Under the pieces are notes generated by a model. It had not been told where the DNA came from, did no database searches, and saw only the letters and a program-made list of their open reading frames with translations. DNA of 64,000 nt from Vibrio sp. 10N.261.55.A7 (GTDB lineage Bacteria > Pseudomonadota > Gammaproteobacteria > Enterobacterales > Vibrionaceae): the NCBI RefSeq assembly GCF_002877365.1, contig NZ_MCWZ01000282.1:18962-82961 (forward strand), in the 5' to 3' direction. This document shows positions 9,530 through 17,068 of this stretch, piece after piece. A program made the position numbers and the translations under genes. The stretch's first letter is position 1. Each line of letters opens with the position of its first letter.

Positions 9530-10021
9530 AGCGTAAACCGATTTTATCCTAACTCTTCAGACTTAGTGACACTCAATCTAAATAACTAGTTTAAGGCTAG
9601 ACGCTGATCTATGAACGTCAAGATTTCGATCAGATTTTCATTTTTACTGATAGATGTGTTTTTAGTATGCGTGCGTTATTGTGATGTTAGTTCACAAATA
9701 GTCGCTTAAAATCCGTCGTCAAGTATCAACATTGAGACTTGAGTGCTTTATTGGTAGTAAAGCGGTTCCCGTTTATTTGGTTTTTATGAAGCGCTTTATT
9801 AATAGAGAGTTAGAGGGAATAACATTGTTTACATAAATTACAGATTATCGCAGTTGTCGTCTAATTAGGGGTATTTTACTTATAAATTAGAATAATAAAT
9901 CTATTTTAATTGGACAAAAAAGTACCAAAATGAAGCAAGAAAGTCCTAACTGTTGACTTTATAACTAACTAAATTATTAGTTAGCAATTAGATAGACATT
10001 GCTTTTTTGGAAGGAGACCAA
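9530..10021. promoter_or_regulatory. Long AT-rich regulatory region between araC-type gene and flp
   Basis: This 492-bp region has no supported gene. Near the pilin end it holds TTGACT (9953-9958), 16 bp, then TATTAG (9975-9980), a possible sigma-70 promoter. A perfect inverted repeat CTAACTAA (9965-9972) / TTAGTTAG (9977-9984) overlaps its -10. A good ribosome site AAGGAG (10011-10016) precedes flp. The rest is AT-rich and could bind nucleoid proteins. I found no sigma-54 type element. Confidence 0.5.
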
Positions 10022-10189
10022 ATGATGAACAATTTAATTAATAATGTTAAGAACTTTATGCAGGATGAAGAAGGCCTAACGGTTGTCGAATATGTTGTGG
10101 GTGCAGGCTTATTGGTTGCTGGACTTGCGGGTATATTTGGCGCATTCAGTAGTATACTTGAAGATGAGCTATCTAGTGTATTTAACTAG
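10022..10189 (+). CDS. flp: Flp/Fap-type major pilin 1
   Basis: The gene encodes a 55-aa prepilin from ATG 10022 (AAGGAG 5 bp before it; a TTG start at 10007 in frame would include the ribosome site itself and is rejected; ATG 10025 is also possible). The hydrophilic leader ends in EEG and is followed by LTVVEY, the Flp processing motif G-X4-E-Y, so cleavage after Gly18 should leave a 37-residue mature pilin with one hydrophobic helix and an acidic end (EDELSSVFN). It is the structural subunit of the Tad pilus, matured by the peptidase encoded downstream. It opens the + strand tad operon and is followed by a second paralogue. Confidence 0.9.
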   Translation: MMNNLINNVKNFMQDEEGLTVVEYVVGAGLLVAGLAGIFGAFSSILEDELSSVFN

Positions 10190-10246
10190 GAAGTAACCTC
10201 ACTATTATAAAAGTAAGCAAGAGTTAAAATTGCCGTCTACGCTATA

Positions 10247-10296
10247 TAATACTGACTTTTTTTATGCATTCGATTGTTGATAAATAGTCAGTATTA
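10247..10296 (+). promoter_or_regulatory. Long-range stem-loop between the two pilin genes
   Basis: TAATACTGAC (10247-10256) and GTCAGTATTA (10287-10296) form a perfect 10-bp inverted repeat with a 30-nt loop. Its right arm ends 6 nt before AGGAGG, the ribosome site of the second pilin. It could stabilise the 3' end of flp1 mRNA, modulate flp2 translation, or be an operator. No T run follows, so it is not a standard terminator. Confidence 0.55.
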
Positions 10297-10312
10297 TTGC
10301 TAGGAGGCTAAT

Positions 10313-10477
10313 ATGAATCATTTTCTCAATTATTCGAAAGATTTTTTTAAAAATGAGGAAGGACTAACGATTGTTGAATATGTAGTAGGCGCAGGGGCCA
10401 TGATTATAGGGCTTTCTGGTTTATTTACAGTCGTTTACGGAATATTGACCGACGAGTTCGATTCTATATTTGACTAG
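10313..10477 (+). CDS. flp: Flp-type pilin 2 (54 aa)
   Basis: A short gene, easy to miss because of its length: ATG 10313 follows AGGAGG and runs to TAG 10475-10477. The product begins MNHFLNYSKDFFKNEEG, then LTIVEYVVGAGAMII, so it has the same G/LTxVEYVVGAG processing site as the first pilin. Predicted cleavage after Gly17 leaves 37 residues, the same mature length as the first pilin, again with an acidic C-terminus (TDEFDSIFD). The two mature parts are clearly paralogous but diverge after the first dozen residues. It may be a second major subunit, a minor pilin, or a phase-specific alternative. It lies 18 bp before the prepilin peptidase gene. Confidence 0.9.
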   Translation: MNHFLNYSKDFFKNEEGLTIVEYVVGAGAMIIGLSGLFTVVYGILTDEFDSIFD

Positions 10478-10495
10478 TCAATAACGCTTCTAGGA

Positions 10496-11020
10496 ATGGA
10501 CATCATGGAGTATCTAATTTGGGCAGGCTTGCTTGCTGTTGCAACCACCGATGCGCGAGAGAATCGCATTCCAAATTTGGCACTTCTTTATCTGCTTATT
10601 GTCACCTTAATCCACCATTCTTTATCTGCTGATCCTTTGGCACTTGTGGGCACTTCCTTGCTCGCGGGTTTAATCATGTTTGTCATTTCACTGATCATGC
10701 ATATCGCCGGTGCGATGGCGCCTGGCGACGTCAAATTGTTGGGTGTAGTGGGTTTCATTGTCGGCTGGGGGCAGCTTTTGAGCACGACTTTCTGGATAGC
10801 CATTTCGACGGTTTTGGTTGGTGGGTTGTACGGTGCAATTCGATTTGCAGAAGAGCCTGAGACACTACAGCTTATGGCGAAAAAATACACGATGATCTTT
10901 GCATACGGTAAGGGTGCTAAGCCAGCGGTAAGCGCTATAACAAAAGAGCGTTCAGACATGCTTAGAATGCCATTTGCCCCCGTGGTCGTTATTGGGTTGG
11001 CCATGCAGAACTATTTCTAG
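10496..11020 (+). CDS. tadV: Prepilin peptidase TadV/CpaA
   Basis: The 174-aa integral membrane aspartic protease is a short TadV-type member of the type IV prepilin peptidase family (A24). The two catalytic aspartates are seen in TTDARENRIPN and in MAPGDVKLLG (the GxGD-like motif); about five hydrophobic segments are present. It would cleave the Flp prepilins encoded directly upstream after their conserved glycine, and likely the TadE/F pseudopilins too. Start ATG 10496 is used; ATG 10505 (MEYLIWAG) is an alternative with similar support. It lacks the N-terminal methylase domain of PilD, as usual for TadV. Confidence 0.88.
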   Translation: MDIMEYLIWAGLLAVATTDARENRIPNLALLYLLIVTLIHHSLSADPLALVGTSLLAGLIMFVISLIMHIAGAMAPGDVKLLGVVGFIVGWGQLLSTTFWIAISTVLVGGLYGAIRFAEEPETLQLMAKKYTMIFAYGKGAKPAVSAITKERSDMLRMPFAPVVVIGLAMQNYF

Positions 11021-11042
11021 ATCATTCTTACGAAATCAAGGA

Positions 11043-11060
11043 CTCACTCAACGGAGTGAG
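11043..11060 (+). promoter_or_regulatory. Intercistronic hairpin before the AAA+ gene
   Basis: CTCACTC (11043-11049), a 4-nt loop AACG, then GAGTGAG (11054-11060): a perfect 7-bp hairpin just before the ribosome site AAGGGG of the next gene. No T run follows. It may set differential stability between the pilin/peptidase part and the assembly part of the operon. Confidence 0.5.
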
Positions 11061-11074
11061 AATAAGGGGTCTCT

Positions 11075-12427
11075 GTGAACACGACATCAAGTGACGGTCT
11101 ACATAGAGAAGAACTCACGCCTCAGGCGGAAGCACCGAAAGTACCCACTTCCTTTGAAGACATCGGAGTCCCTAGAGCGGTTGTCGAAAACTTATTGATT
11201 AAGCATATCTCTGCCTTTCCTAAATCCGACATTCTTAATCTCACAAAACTCATGTGCATTAACAGTCATTTGATTGAAGACATGATTGCAAATCTGCGTA
11301 AAAAATCCCTAGTTGAAGTGTTCCAAGCGGCCAGTGAAGGGTTTATGTCTCAAGAGGCCTCTGGAACAGTGCGCTATGGCTTATCGGAAACGGGTATGCA
11401 AGAGGCTGACGCTGCCTTTGCGAAAGATGCTTACCTTGGCCCAACTCCTGTTTCGCTTCGTGATTATGATCAGATGGTAAAAGATCAAGATGTTCGCGCC
11501 AAGGTCGTGACCAAAGCCGATGTCACTCATGCGCTTAGCGATGTGTATGGTGCTGAGCGCATGATATCCGTGCTGGGTCCTGCGATTAACTCTGGTCGGG
11601 CATTGTTGCTCTATGGGGATGCAGGGACAGGTAAAACCTTTGTGGCGACTCGAATACTCAACTCTCTCAACACCTCGGTTTACATTCCCTATTCTGTCTA
11701 TGCCGCCGGGAACATCATTAAAGTCTTTTCCCCACAGCACCATCGGCGTGTGGATGGCCACCTTCAACAGCAGAGCTTACTGTTTAAAGAGCAATATGAT
11801 CGCCGGTGGGTACTGAGTGAACGCCCTAATATTCAGGTCGGTGGTGAGTTAACCATGGATATGCTTGAGGTTAACCACAGTGAACACAATCGGGTATGGA
11901 TGGCCCCCCTTCAAATGATGGCGAACAATGGCATTTTCATCATTGATGACTTAGGTCGCCAACCCATGCCTGTCGATACCTTACTCAACCGTTGGATCGT
12001 GCCAATGGAGTATTTCTTTGATCACTTATCTCTGCCAAATGGCCAGCAGATAACAATTCCATTCATTTTAACGCTCGCCTTTTCGAGTAATTTGGATCCT
12101 GAAAAAATCAGTGATCCCGCCTTCCTACGACGCCTCGGCTATAAGATTCAGTTTTATCCTTTGAAAGACAGTGAGTATCAAGCGTTGTGGGAAAAAATTG
12201 CGCAGGGTAGGGAACTAACCATTGCCCCTTCTGTGTTTGAAAATCTGTTCAGTTTACATCGTCAACATAGCGTGGGTTTTTATCCCTGCTTGCCCAAGGA
12301 TATGGTGGGCATCAGCCGAGATATCATAGCATTTGAAGACATAGAGCCCGTTATTACGCCAGAAGTCTTATCACGGGCATGGGAAGTCTACTTTACCGCA
12401 GACGGTAAAGGGGGAGGAGCTAGATGA
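11075..12427 (+). CDS. AAA+ ATPase of the Tad locus with winged-helix-like N-terminus
   Basis: This 450-aa protein starts with GTG 11075 after AAGGGG. Residues about 35-115 look like a helix-turn-helix/winged-helix unit. An AAA+ ATPase core follows: Walker A GDAGTGKT (181-188), Walker B GIFIIDDLG (286-294), sensor 1 LAFSSNL (335-341) and an arginine-finger-like FLRRLGYK (350-357). It is not TadA or TadZ, which are present separately, and no classic Tad component has this architecture. Its stop overlaps the cpaB start (ATGA), so it is translated with the pilus assembly genes. Possible roles are remodelling of an assembly component or coupling of expression to assembly. I cannot name a characterised homologue. 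Confidence 0.75.
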   Translation: MNTTSSDGLHREELTPQAEAPKVPTSFEDIGVPRAVVENLLIKHISAFPKSDILNLTKLMCINSHLIEDMIANLRKKSLVEVFQAASEGFMSQEASGTVRYGLSETGMQEADAAFAKDAYLGPTPVSLRDYDQMVKDQDVRAKVVTKADVTHALSDVYGAERMISVLGPAINSGRALLLYGDAGTGKTFVATRILNSLNTSVYIPYSVYAAGNIIKVFSPQHHRRVDGHLQQQSLLFKEQYDRRWVLSERPNIQVGGELTMDMLEVNHSEHNRVWMAPLQMMANNGIFIIDDLGRQPMPVDTLLNRWIVPMEYFFDHLSLPNGQQITIPFILTLAFSSNLDPEKISDPAFLRRLGYKIQFYPLKDSEYQALWEKIAQGRELTIAPSVFENLFSLHRQHSVGFYPCLPKDMVGISRDIIAFEDIEPVITPEVLSRAWEVYFTADGKGGGAR

Positions 12428-13170
12428 GCAAGCAACAAGTCATATTGTTTTTCATGTTGTCCATAATTTTTGGCTTAGGCGCTGTCTTTTTCGCTAAGCA
12501 ATGGATGGACAGTCAGGTGCAACCGACCATTGAAACTGAGGTGGTCGAGCGGGAGCCTGTCGTCATTGCCGCACAACCTATTCCAGCTGGAACCACCATC
12601 GAAGAGCAGCATATCACCTCTAAGTTGCTCGAAGTCGATTGGAGAGAGGATACGCAATATGTCGATGAAGCTTTAGTCGTTGGCCTCATTGCGGAAAGTG
12701 ACATCTTTCAAGGAGAGTTAATCAATCCCCTGCGAGTGACTTCAGGTGCGGTGGGTTCAACTCTGGCTGCGTTGATTTCTGAAAACATGCGAGCAGTAAC
12801 CATTCGAGTCGATGATGTCATTGGGGTAGCCGGCTTTCTATTGCCGGGCAATCGGGTCGATATCCTCAGTACGGTTAAATACAGCGGTACCTATACGAAT
12901 ACCTCGACGGTTTTAAAAGACATCAAAGTGCTGGCCGTAGACCAGACCGCTAAAACCCAAGAAAATTCTCCCGTCGTCGTGCGTGCTGTGACGCTAGAAG
13001 TCAGCCCTAAGGACGCGGAGAAACTACTAACAGCGAAGAGCAAGGGTATTATTCAGTTAGCGCTGCGAAACCCACATGAGCCCGAGGAGAAAGTCGTCAA
13101 ACGACGCGCTGCTCCAAGTGTCACGATCATCAAAGGGACGGAATCTTCCAATATTAGAGTGAAGGATTAA
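12424..13170 (+). CDS. cpaB: Flp pilus assembly protein CpaB/RcpC
   Basis: The 248-aa protein has one N-terminal transmembrane helix (about residues 5-22), then a SAF-domain region (VVIAAQPIPAGTTIEEQHI) and a CpaB/RcpC C-terminal domain with the signature MRAVTIRVDDVIGVAGFLLPGNRVDI, here read in parts. CpaB/RcpC sits in the periplasm and is thought to bind peptidoglycan and link the secretin to the inner-membrane complex. It overlaps the AAA+ gene by 4 bp and is followed by the secretin gene after 9 bp, the usual rcpC-rcpA order. Confidence 0.9.
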   Translation: MSKQQVILFFMLSIIFGLGAVFFAKQWMDSQVQPTIETEVVEREPVVIAAQPIPAGTTIEEQHITSKLLEVDWREDTQYVDEALVVGLIAESDIFQGELINPLRVTSGAVGSTLAALISENMRAVTIRVDDVIGVAGFLLPGNRVDILSTVKYSGTYTNTSTVLKDIKVLAVDQTAKTQENSPVVVRAVTLEVSPKDAEKLLTAKSKGIIQLALRNPHEPEEKVVKRRAAPSVTIIKGTESSNIRVKD

Positions 13171-13179
13171 GGGGCCATT

Positions 13180-14637
13180 ATGAGAATAATAATACTATTC
13201 ACGCTTATCCTAATGAGTTCGACCGCAGTGGTGACCGCGTCGACTCAAACTGGGAAAATCGTCAAAGTTCCTCATCACAAATCGACACATGTGAATCTCT
13301 CGGCGAAAGCAAAACGCGTCTCGTTGGGAGACCCAGAGGTGTTAGACATCGTCATGCTGAAGTCTGATGAGCTCTTTTTGATAGGTAAAAAGCTCGGTTC
13401 AACCAACCTGATGGCCTGGGACAGTCGAGGGCAACTTATTGAGTCAATCAATATTGAAGTCACCCATGATCTCAACAGCCTAAAAGCGAAGCTGTATGAG
13501 TTTTTGCCCGATGAAAATGTCAAAGTTCACAGTGCGCAAAATCGCTTGATACTCAGTGGCCAAATCAGCTCACAAGACAAAATGAATGTGGCGTTACGCG
13601 TTGCGGAAACGTATGCCGTAGGCCAAGAAGCCGATGAAGCGAAAGAATCTCTAAGCGAGCAAGTGAAGAAGACAGGGGTGATAAACCTGATGTCGATTGG
13701 CGGTGCTCAACAGGTCATGCTTGAAGTCACAGTGGCGGAAGTTCAGCGAAGCTTGGTGAGAAAGTTTGATGCTAATTTCCATTTCTTCCAAAGTAGCGGT
13801 TCGGAATTTGGTTGGGGGGGCGCGTCTGTAGGAAGTGCGATTTCAGGAACAACCCCGATCTTCGAACTCCCAAGTAGTGGTGATTATGGGCTGCTAGGGG
13901 CGTTCGCTGACGGTAACACCTTGTTCAGTTTTGCTCTCGATGTCGCTAAGCAAACGGGCGCAGCAAAAGTACTCGCCGAGCCAAATCTTACCGCTTTAAG
14001 TGGCGCAAGAGCTGAGTTCCTAGCCGGTGGTGAATTTCCTATTCCTGTTCCCGATGAAAATGGCATTACCATTGAATACAAAGAGTATGGTGTGGGGCTG
14101 AAGTTCATACCGACGGTTCTCAGCGATAAAAAAATCAACCTTAACCTCGCGGTGGATGTCAGTGAAATAGCCAATTCAAGCTCACTGACTTTAAGCCCGG
14201 GTGAAACCAACGGTACCTATGTTATTCCGCCGATCACTCGAAGAAGTGCGTCATCGACCCTTGAATTAGCGGATGGCCAAACCATTGGGATTGCAGGCCT
14301 ATTAAGTGAAAATGTTCGTGATGTTGCGACTAAAATGCCTGGCTTCGGAGACATTCCTGTACTAGGGCAGCTCTTCAATAGCCAAGAGTATGTCTCGGGT
14401 GAAACTGAGCTGGTCATTTTGGTGACCCCAAGGCTTGCGAAACCGATTGATAGAAACAAAGTCTCGCTACCAACCGATTCATTTGTCGAACCAAACGACG
14501 TCAAATATTACCTGTTGGGGCAAGGAGCCTATATCGCCGAACCCGATCAACACCGTGACTCCACGCCAGATAATGCCGCTGAGTTTATGGAGCACTCACA
14601 AGGTGGATCTGAAGGTTCATTTGGACACAGTTTATAG
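13180..14637 (+). CDS. rcpA: Tad secretin RcpA/CpaC
   Basis: The 485-aa outer-membrane secretin begins with a signal peptide (cleavage near VVTAST). Next come the pilus-specific N0-like region (KSTHVNLSAKAKRVSLGDPEVLDI), a BON-like segment around residues 95-145, and a secretin domain. The latter contains QVMLEVTVAEVQRS, AEPNLTALSGARAEFLAGG and the conserved VPVLGQLF-type end, here DIPVLGQLFNS, then VILVTPRL. It forms the multimeric channel for the Flp pilus. The C-terminal 70 residues after the secretin core are polar and rich in Asp, Glu and Ser. Confidence 0.92.
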   Translation: MRIIILFTLILMSSTAVVTASTQTGKIVKVPHHKSTHVNLSAKAKRVSLGDPEVLDIVMLKSDELFLIGKKLGSTNLMAWDSRGQLIESINIEVTHDLNSLKAKLYEFLPDENVKVHSAQNRLILSGQISSQDKMNVALRVAETYAVGQEADEAKESLSEQVKKTGVINLMSIGGAQQVMLEVTVAEVQRSLVRKFDANFHFFQSSGSEFGWGGASVGSAISGTTPIFELPSSGDYGLLGAFADGNTLFSFALDVAKQTGAAKVLAEPNLTALSGARAEFLAGGEFPIPVPDENGITIEYKEYGVGLKFIPTVLSDKKINLNLAVDVSEIANSSSLTLSPGETNGTYVIPPITRRSASSTLELADGQTIGIAGLLSENVRDVATKMPGFGDIPVLGQLFNSQEYVSGETELVILVTPRLAKPIDRNKVSLPTDSFVEPNDVKYYLLGQGAYIAEPDQHRDSTPDNAAEFMEHSQGGSEGSFGHSL

Positions 14638-14646
14638 GGGAGCAAC

Positions 14647-14907
14647 ATGAATACGATAAGAATAACGATCATCCTTTTGGGCGTCGGAGTATTAATCGGT
14701 TGTGCCAATGAAGCGCGACTCGGGCATCACGTTGCCAGTGTGCGCTCAGAGCAAGTGTATAACCCGAATGCAACGAAAGAAAACGAATCAGTCATACCTT
14801 TAGGCAGTGGTGAAAGAATGGAAGGGGCTTATCAAACCTATACAGGGATACAAAGTGACAGTTTGAAAGGCACCAATAGTCAAGTTTTAGATGGGTTCGC
14901 GCAATAG
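14647..14907 (+). CDS. Small lipoprotein of the Tad locus
   Basis: The 86-aa protein has a signal peptide with lipobox LIGC (Cys at residue 19), so it should be lipidated. The mature part is about 68 residues and hydrophilic, with YNPNATKENESVIPLGSG and ending in AYQTYTGIQ...VLDGFAQ. The gene lies 9 bp after the secretin stop and 17 bp before a TadG-like gene. It occupies the place taken by rcpB or cpaD in other tad loci but is far shorter than either. A pilotin-like or secretin-accessory role is a reasonable guess from position. I do not recognise a characterised family. Confidence 0.75.
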   Translation: MNTIRITIILLGVGVLIGCANEARLGHHVASVRSEQVYNPNATKENESVIPLGSGERMEGAYQTYTGIQSDSLKGTNSQVLDGFAQ

Positions 14908-14924
14908 CCCTTAAGGACTGCAAG

Positions 14925-16157
14925 ATGGTTGTACGTAATGGAATTATTAGAAATAGGGGGAACCAGTCAGGGTTAGTGTTAGTCATGGTCACCGTAGCGA
15001 TGGCCGCTTTGATTGGTGTTGCCGCGTTGTCGATCGATGTTAACCACTCATTGATGAACAAGACACGTTTACAGAACGGGGTGGATGCCGCCGTTTTAGC
15101 GGCTGCCTTGGTCATCGACAATGATGGAACGACGACTGAAGCAACGGCCGTCGCCAATACCACATTCACCAATGTCGCGAGTGCGACAGGCAACGCTGAG
15201 ATGGATTTTTCTTCTGCAACCATAACGGTTGAATACTCCAATGACCCGACGACATTCCCAGATGCTGGATATACTGCAACGGAAGATACGTTCGTTCGAA
15301 TATCGGTTTCCGGCTACGAGCTTGAAGAATTTTTTGTTCAAATGTTTGGTATGTCAAAAGAAATCTCAGCCAGTGCAGTCGCGGGCCCGAGTCCTCCTGA
15401 ACCGTTATTAGCAAACATTGTCCCCATTGCTGTGTGTGAAGGCGATGACACTGGAACCAATGGCTACGACGAAGGGGAGGTGTATGCGCTCAAATTAGCA
15501 GATCAAAACCAGAGTGAAATGGGAGCAGGGAACTTCCAGCTTTTGGATTTTGGCTCCGGTGCCAATACGGTGAGAGACGCGCTCGCAGGCGGCTTTGATG
15601 AGACCATCAACATCAATGATCCCGTAACAACCAAGCCGGGTAACTCTGTTGGGCCAGTTGGACAGGGGTTGAATACTCGTTTTGATCAATACAGTGGTGG
15701 TGGCGTAAGTTCCACCGACCATCCTTCAGATGTCTACATCAGGCAGCCCGTGAACCCCGCCACAATGGACAATGCGGGTGTGATTACCTATGACGATACT
15801 TCCGGTGATAGCGGGCAACCGTGGGGCTACACAGATTATGAAGCAGCGCTACCAGATTGCTCTGGAGATGCGGATTGTCGAATCGATCAAGGCGGTCAAG
15901 TTGGGCGTCGAATATTGCCGATTCCTGTTGTTGATTGCAGCACCGCGAGTGGTGGTACAACAAGCTTTAACATTGAAGCCATTGGCTGCTTTTTCTTGCT
16001 ACAAGAAGCGCCAACCAGCAATGGTAGTAAACAACCTGTATTTGGTGAGTTCATAGAAGATTGTACAGTCACCGGTGGCGTACCGGGTCAGGGAGATGAT
16101 ACTGATGGGCCTTACAAAATAGTGCTTTATAAAGACCCTTTGAGTACGGAGTCTTAA
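14925..16157 (+). CDS. tadG: TadG-like Flp pilus assembly protein
   Basis: The 410-aa protein has the N-terminal hydrophobic segment of the Tad_N/TadE-G group: NQSGLVLVMVTVAMAALIG, then the family hallmark of Asp/Asn before a helix (SIDVNHSLMNKTRLQNGVDA AVLAAA, read in parts). The rest, rich in Asp, Gly, Thr and several cysteines (VDC, DADCRI, GCFFLL, EDCTV), should lie in the periplasm, perhaps with disulfides. TadG-like proteins are thought to be anchored by the first helix and to help pilus assembly or act at the tip. Many members carry a von Willebrand A domain; I see no MIDAS motif here. It is followed 1 bp later by the TadE gene. Confidence 0.78.
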   Translation: MVVRNGIIRNRGNQSGLVLVMVTVAMAALIGVAALSIDVNHSLMNKTRLQNGVDAAVLAAALVIDNDGTTTEATAVANTTFTNVASATGNAEMDFSSATITVEYSNDPTTFPDAGYTATEDTFVRISVSGYELEEFFVQMFGMSKEISASAVAGPSPPEPLLANIVPIAVCEGDDTGTNGYDEGEVYALKLADQNQSEMGAGNFQLLDFGSGANTVRDALAGGFDETININDPVTTKPGNSVGPVGQGLNTRFDQYSGGGVSSTDHPSDVYIRQPVNPATMDNAGVITYDDTSGDSGQPWGYTDYEAALPDCSGDADCRIDQGGQVGRRILPIPVVDCSTASGGTTSFNIEAIGCFFLLQEAPTSNGSKQPVFGEFIEDCTVTGGVPGQGDDTDGPYKIVLYKDPLSTES

Positions 16158-16158
16158 T

Positions 16159-16590
16159 ATGAATAAGCCTATGAAACAAAGAGGGATAGCGGCGGTTGAG
16201 TTTCTTATTACCGTGCCTGTTTTATTGCTAATTATTGGTGCGGTCACTGAGTTTGGTAATGCATTGATTGAATACAACACGCTTAATAAGATGGCCCGAA
16301 ATGGCGCGAGGTACGCGACCACGGAAGTCACGGGAACGGCTACCTATGATCAAATCGCGGACGAAACTGAGATTAAAAATATGGTGGTGTATGGCACCAC
16401 AGCCATTGGTGACTCAAGCAGCGCATTAATCAATGGCTTATCCCCAAGTGACATTTCGATCGTCCATGCAAATCAATATGTCACAGTAACGATAAATCAT
16501 ACCTATACTCCTATAACGAGCTTGTTTTCTTCAGGTTTTAATTTTGGTGTGCCGCTGAATACGTCAGCCATGATGAGGACGGCGCCATGA
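16159..16590 (+). CDS. tadE: TadE-like pseudopilin
   Basis: The 143-aa protein starts with a short basic leader MNKPMKQRG, then IAAVEFLITVPVLLLIIGAV, the TadE motif with a G/xxxxEF processing-like site. LIEYNTLNKMARNGARYA is the typical following amphipathic helix. TadE and TadF are pseudopilins processed by TadV and needed for Flp pilus formation. The stop overlaps the next gene by 4 bp (ATGA), so translation is likely coupled. Confidence 0.85.
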   Translation: MNKPMKQRGIAAVEFLITVPVLLLIIGAVTEFGNALIEYNTLNKMARNGARYATTEVTGTATYDQIADETEIKNMVVYGTTAIGDSSSALINGLSPSDISIVHANQYVTVTINHTYTPITSLFSSGFNFGVPLNTSAMMRTAP

Positions 16591-17057
16591 GAAGAGATTC
16601 GGGGATCACTATTATCGAGTTCACCCTCATTTCAACGGCGTTACTGGTTTTAATATTGGGGGTCATTGAAGTTGGACGCTATATGTATTCTCTCCAACTG
16701 ATCAATGAAATGACCCGAGTTGCCGCTAGGCTTGGTGTGGTGTGCAACGTGAGTGATCAGGACGACATACCTGCGTTAGCAGTACCTAGCAACGCACCGG
16801 GTGGCTTTACTGCTACTAACTTGTCGTTAGATTATTTAGACAGCACGGGCACGCCCATCGTTGGTGATCCTACTGCGGATGAGGATGTATTTTTAACTAT
16901 TCGGTATGTTCGAGCGGAAGTGGTTGATTTTGACTACCAGTTCTCTGGCTTACTGTCGTTTATGCAGGGTGTGATTGCCGTACCAAGCTTTGAAACGATT
17001 TTGCCAAGAGAGAACTTAGGAGAAATTAGAGGTTCGACGACAGACACAGACTGTTAG
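16587..17057 (+). CDS. tadF: TadF/TadE-like pseudopilin
   Basis: The 156-aa protein has leader MRRDSG, then ITIIEFTLISTALLVLILGV with the G/xxxxEF prepilin-like site. YSLQLINEMTRVAARLGVV follows, the same layout as the preceding TadE. One cysteine pair (VCN near residue 56, TDC at the end) may form a periplasmic disulfide. It overlaps tadE by 4 bp and precedes tadZ by 11 bp. I assign TadF from order and from the second TadE-like domain; the alternative name is simply a second TadE. Confidence 0.8.
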   Translation: MRRDSGITIIEFTLISTALLVLILGVIEVGRYMYSLQLINEMTRVAARLGVVCNVSDQDDIPALAVPSNAPGGFTATNLSLDYLDSTGTPIVGDPTADEDVFLTIRYVRAEVVDFDYQFSGLLSFMQGVIAVPSFETILPRENLGEIRGSTTDTDC

Positions 17058-17068
17058 AGGGACAATCT

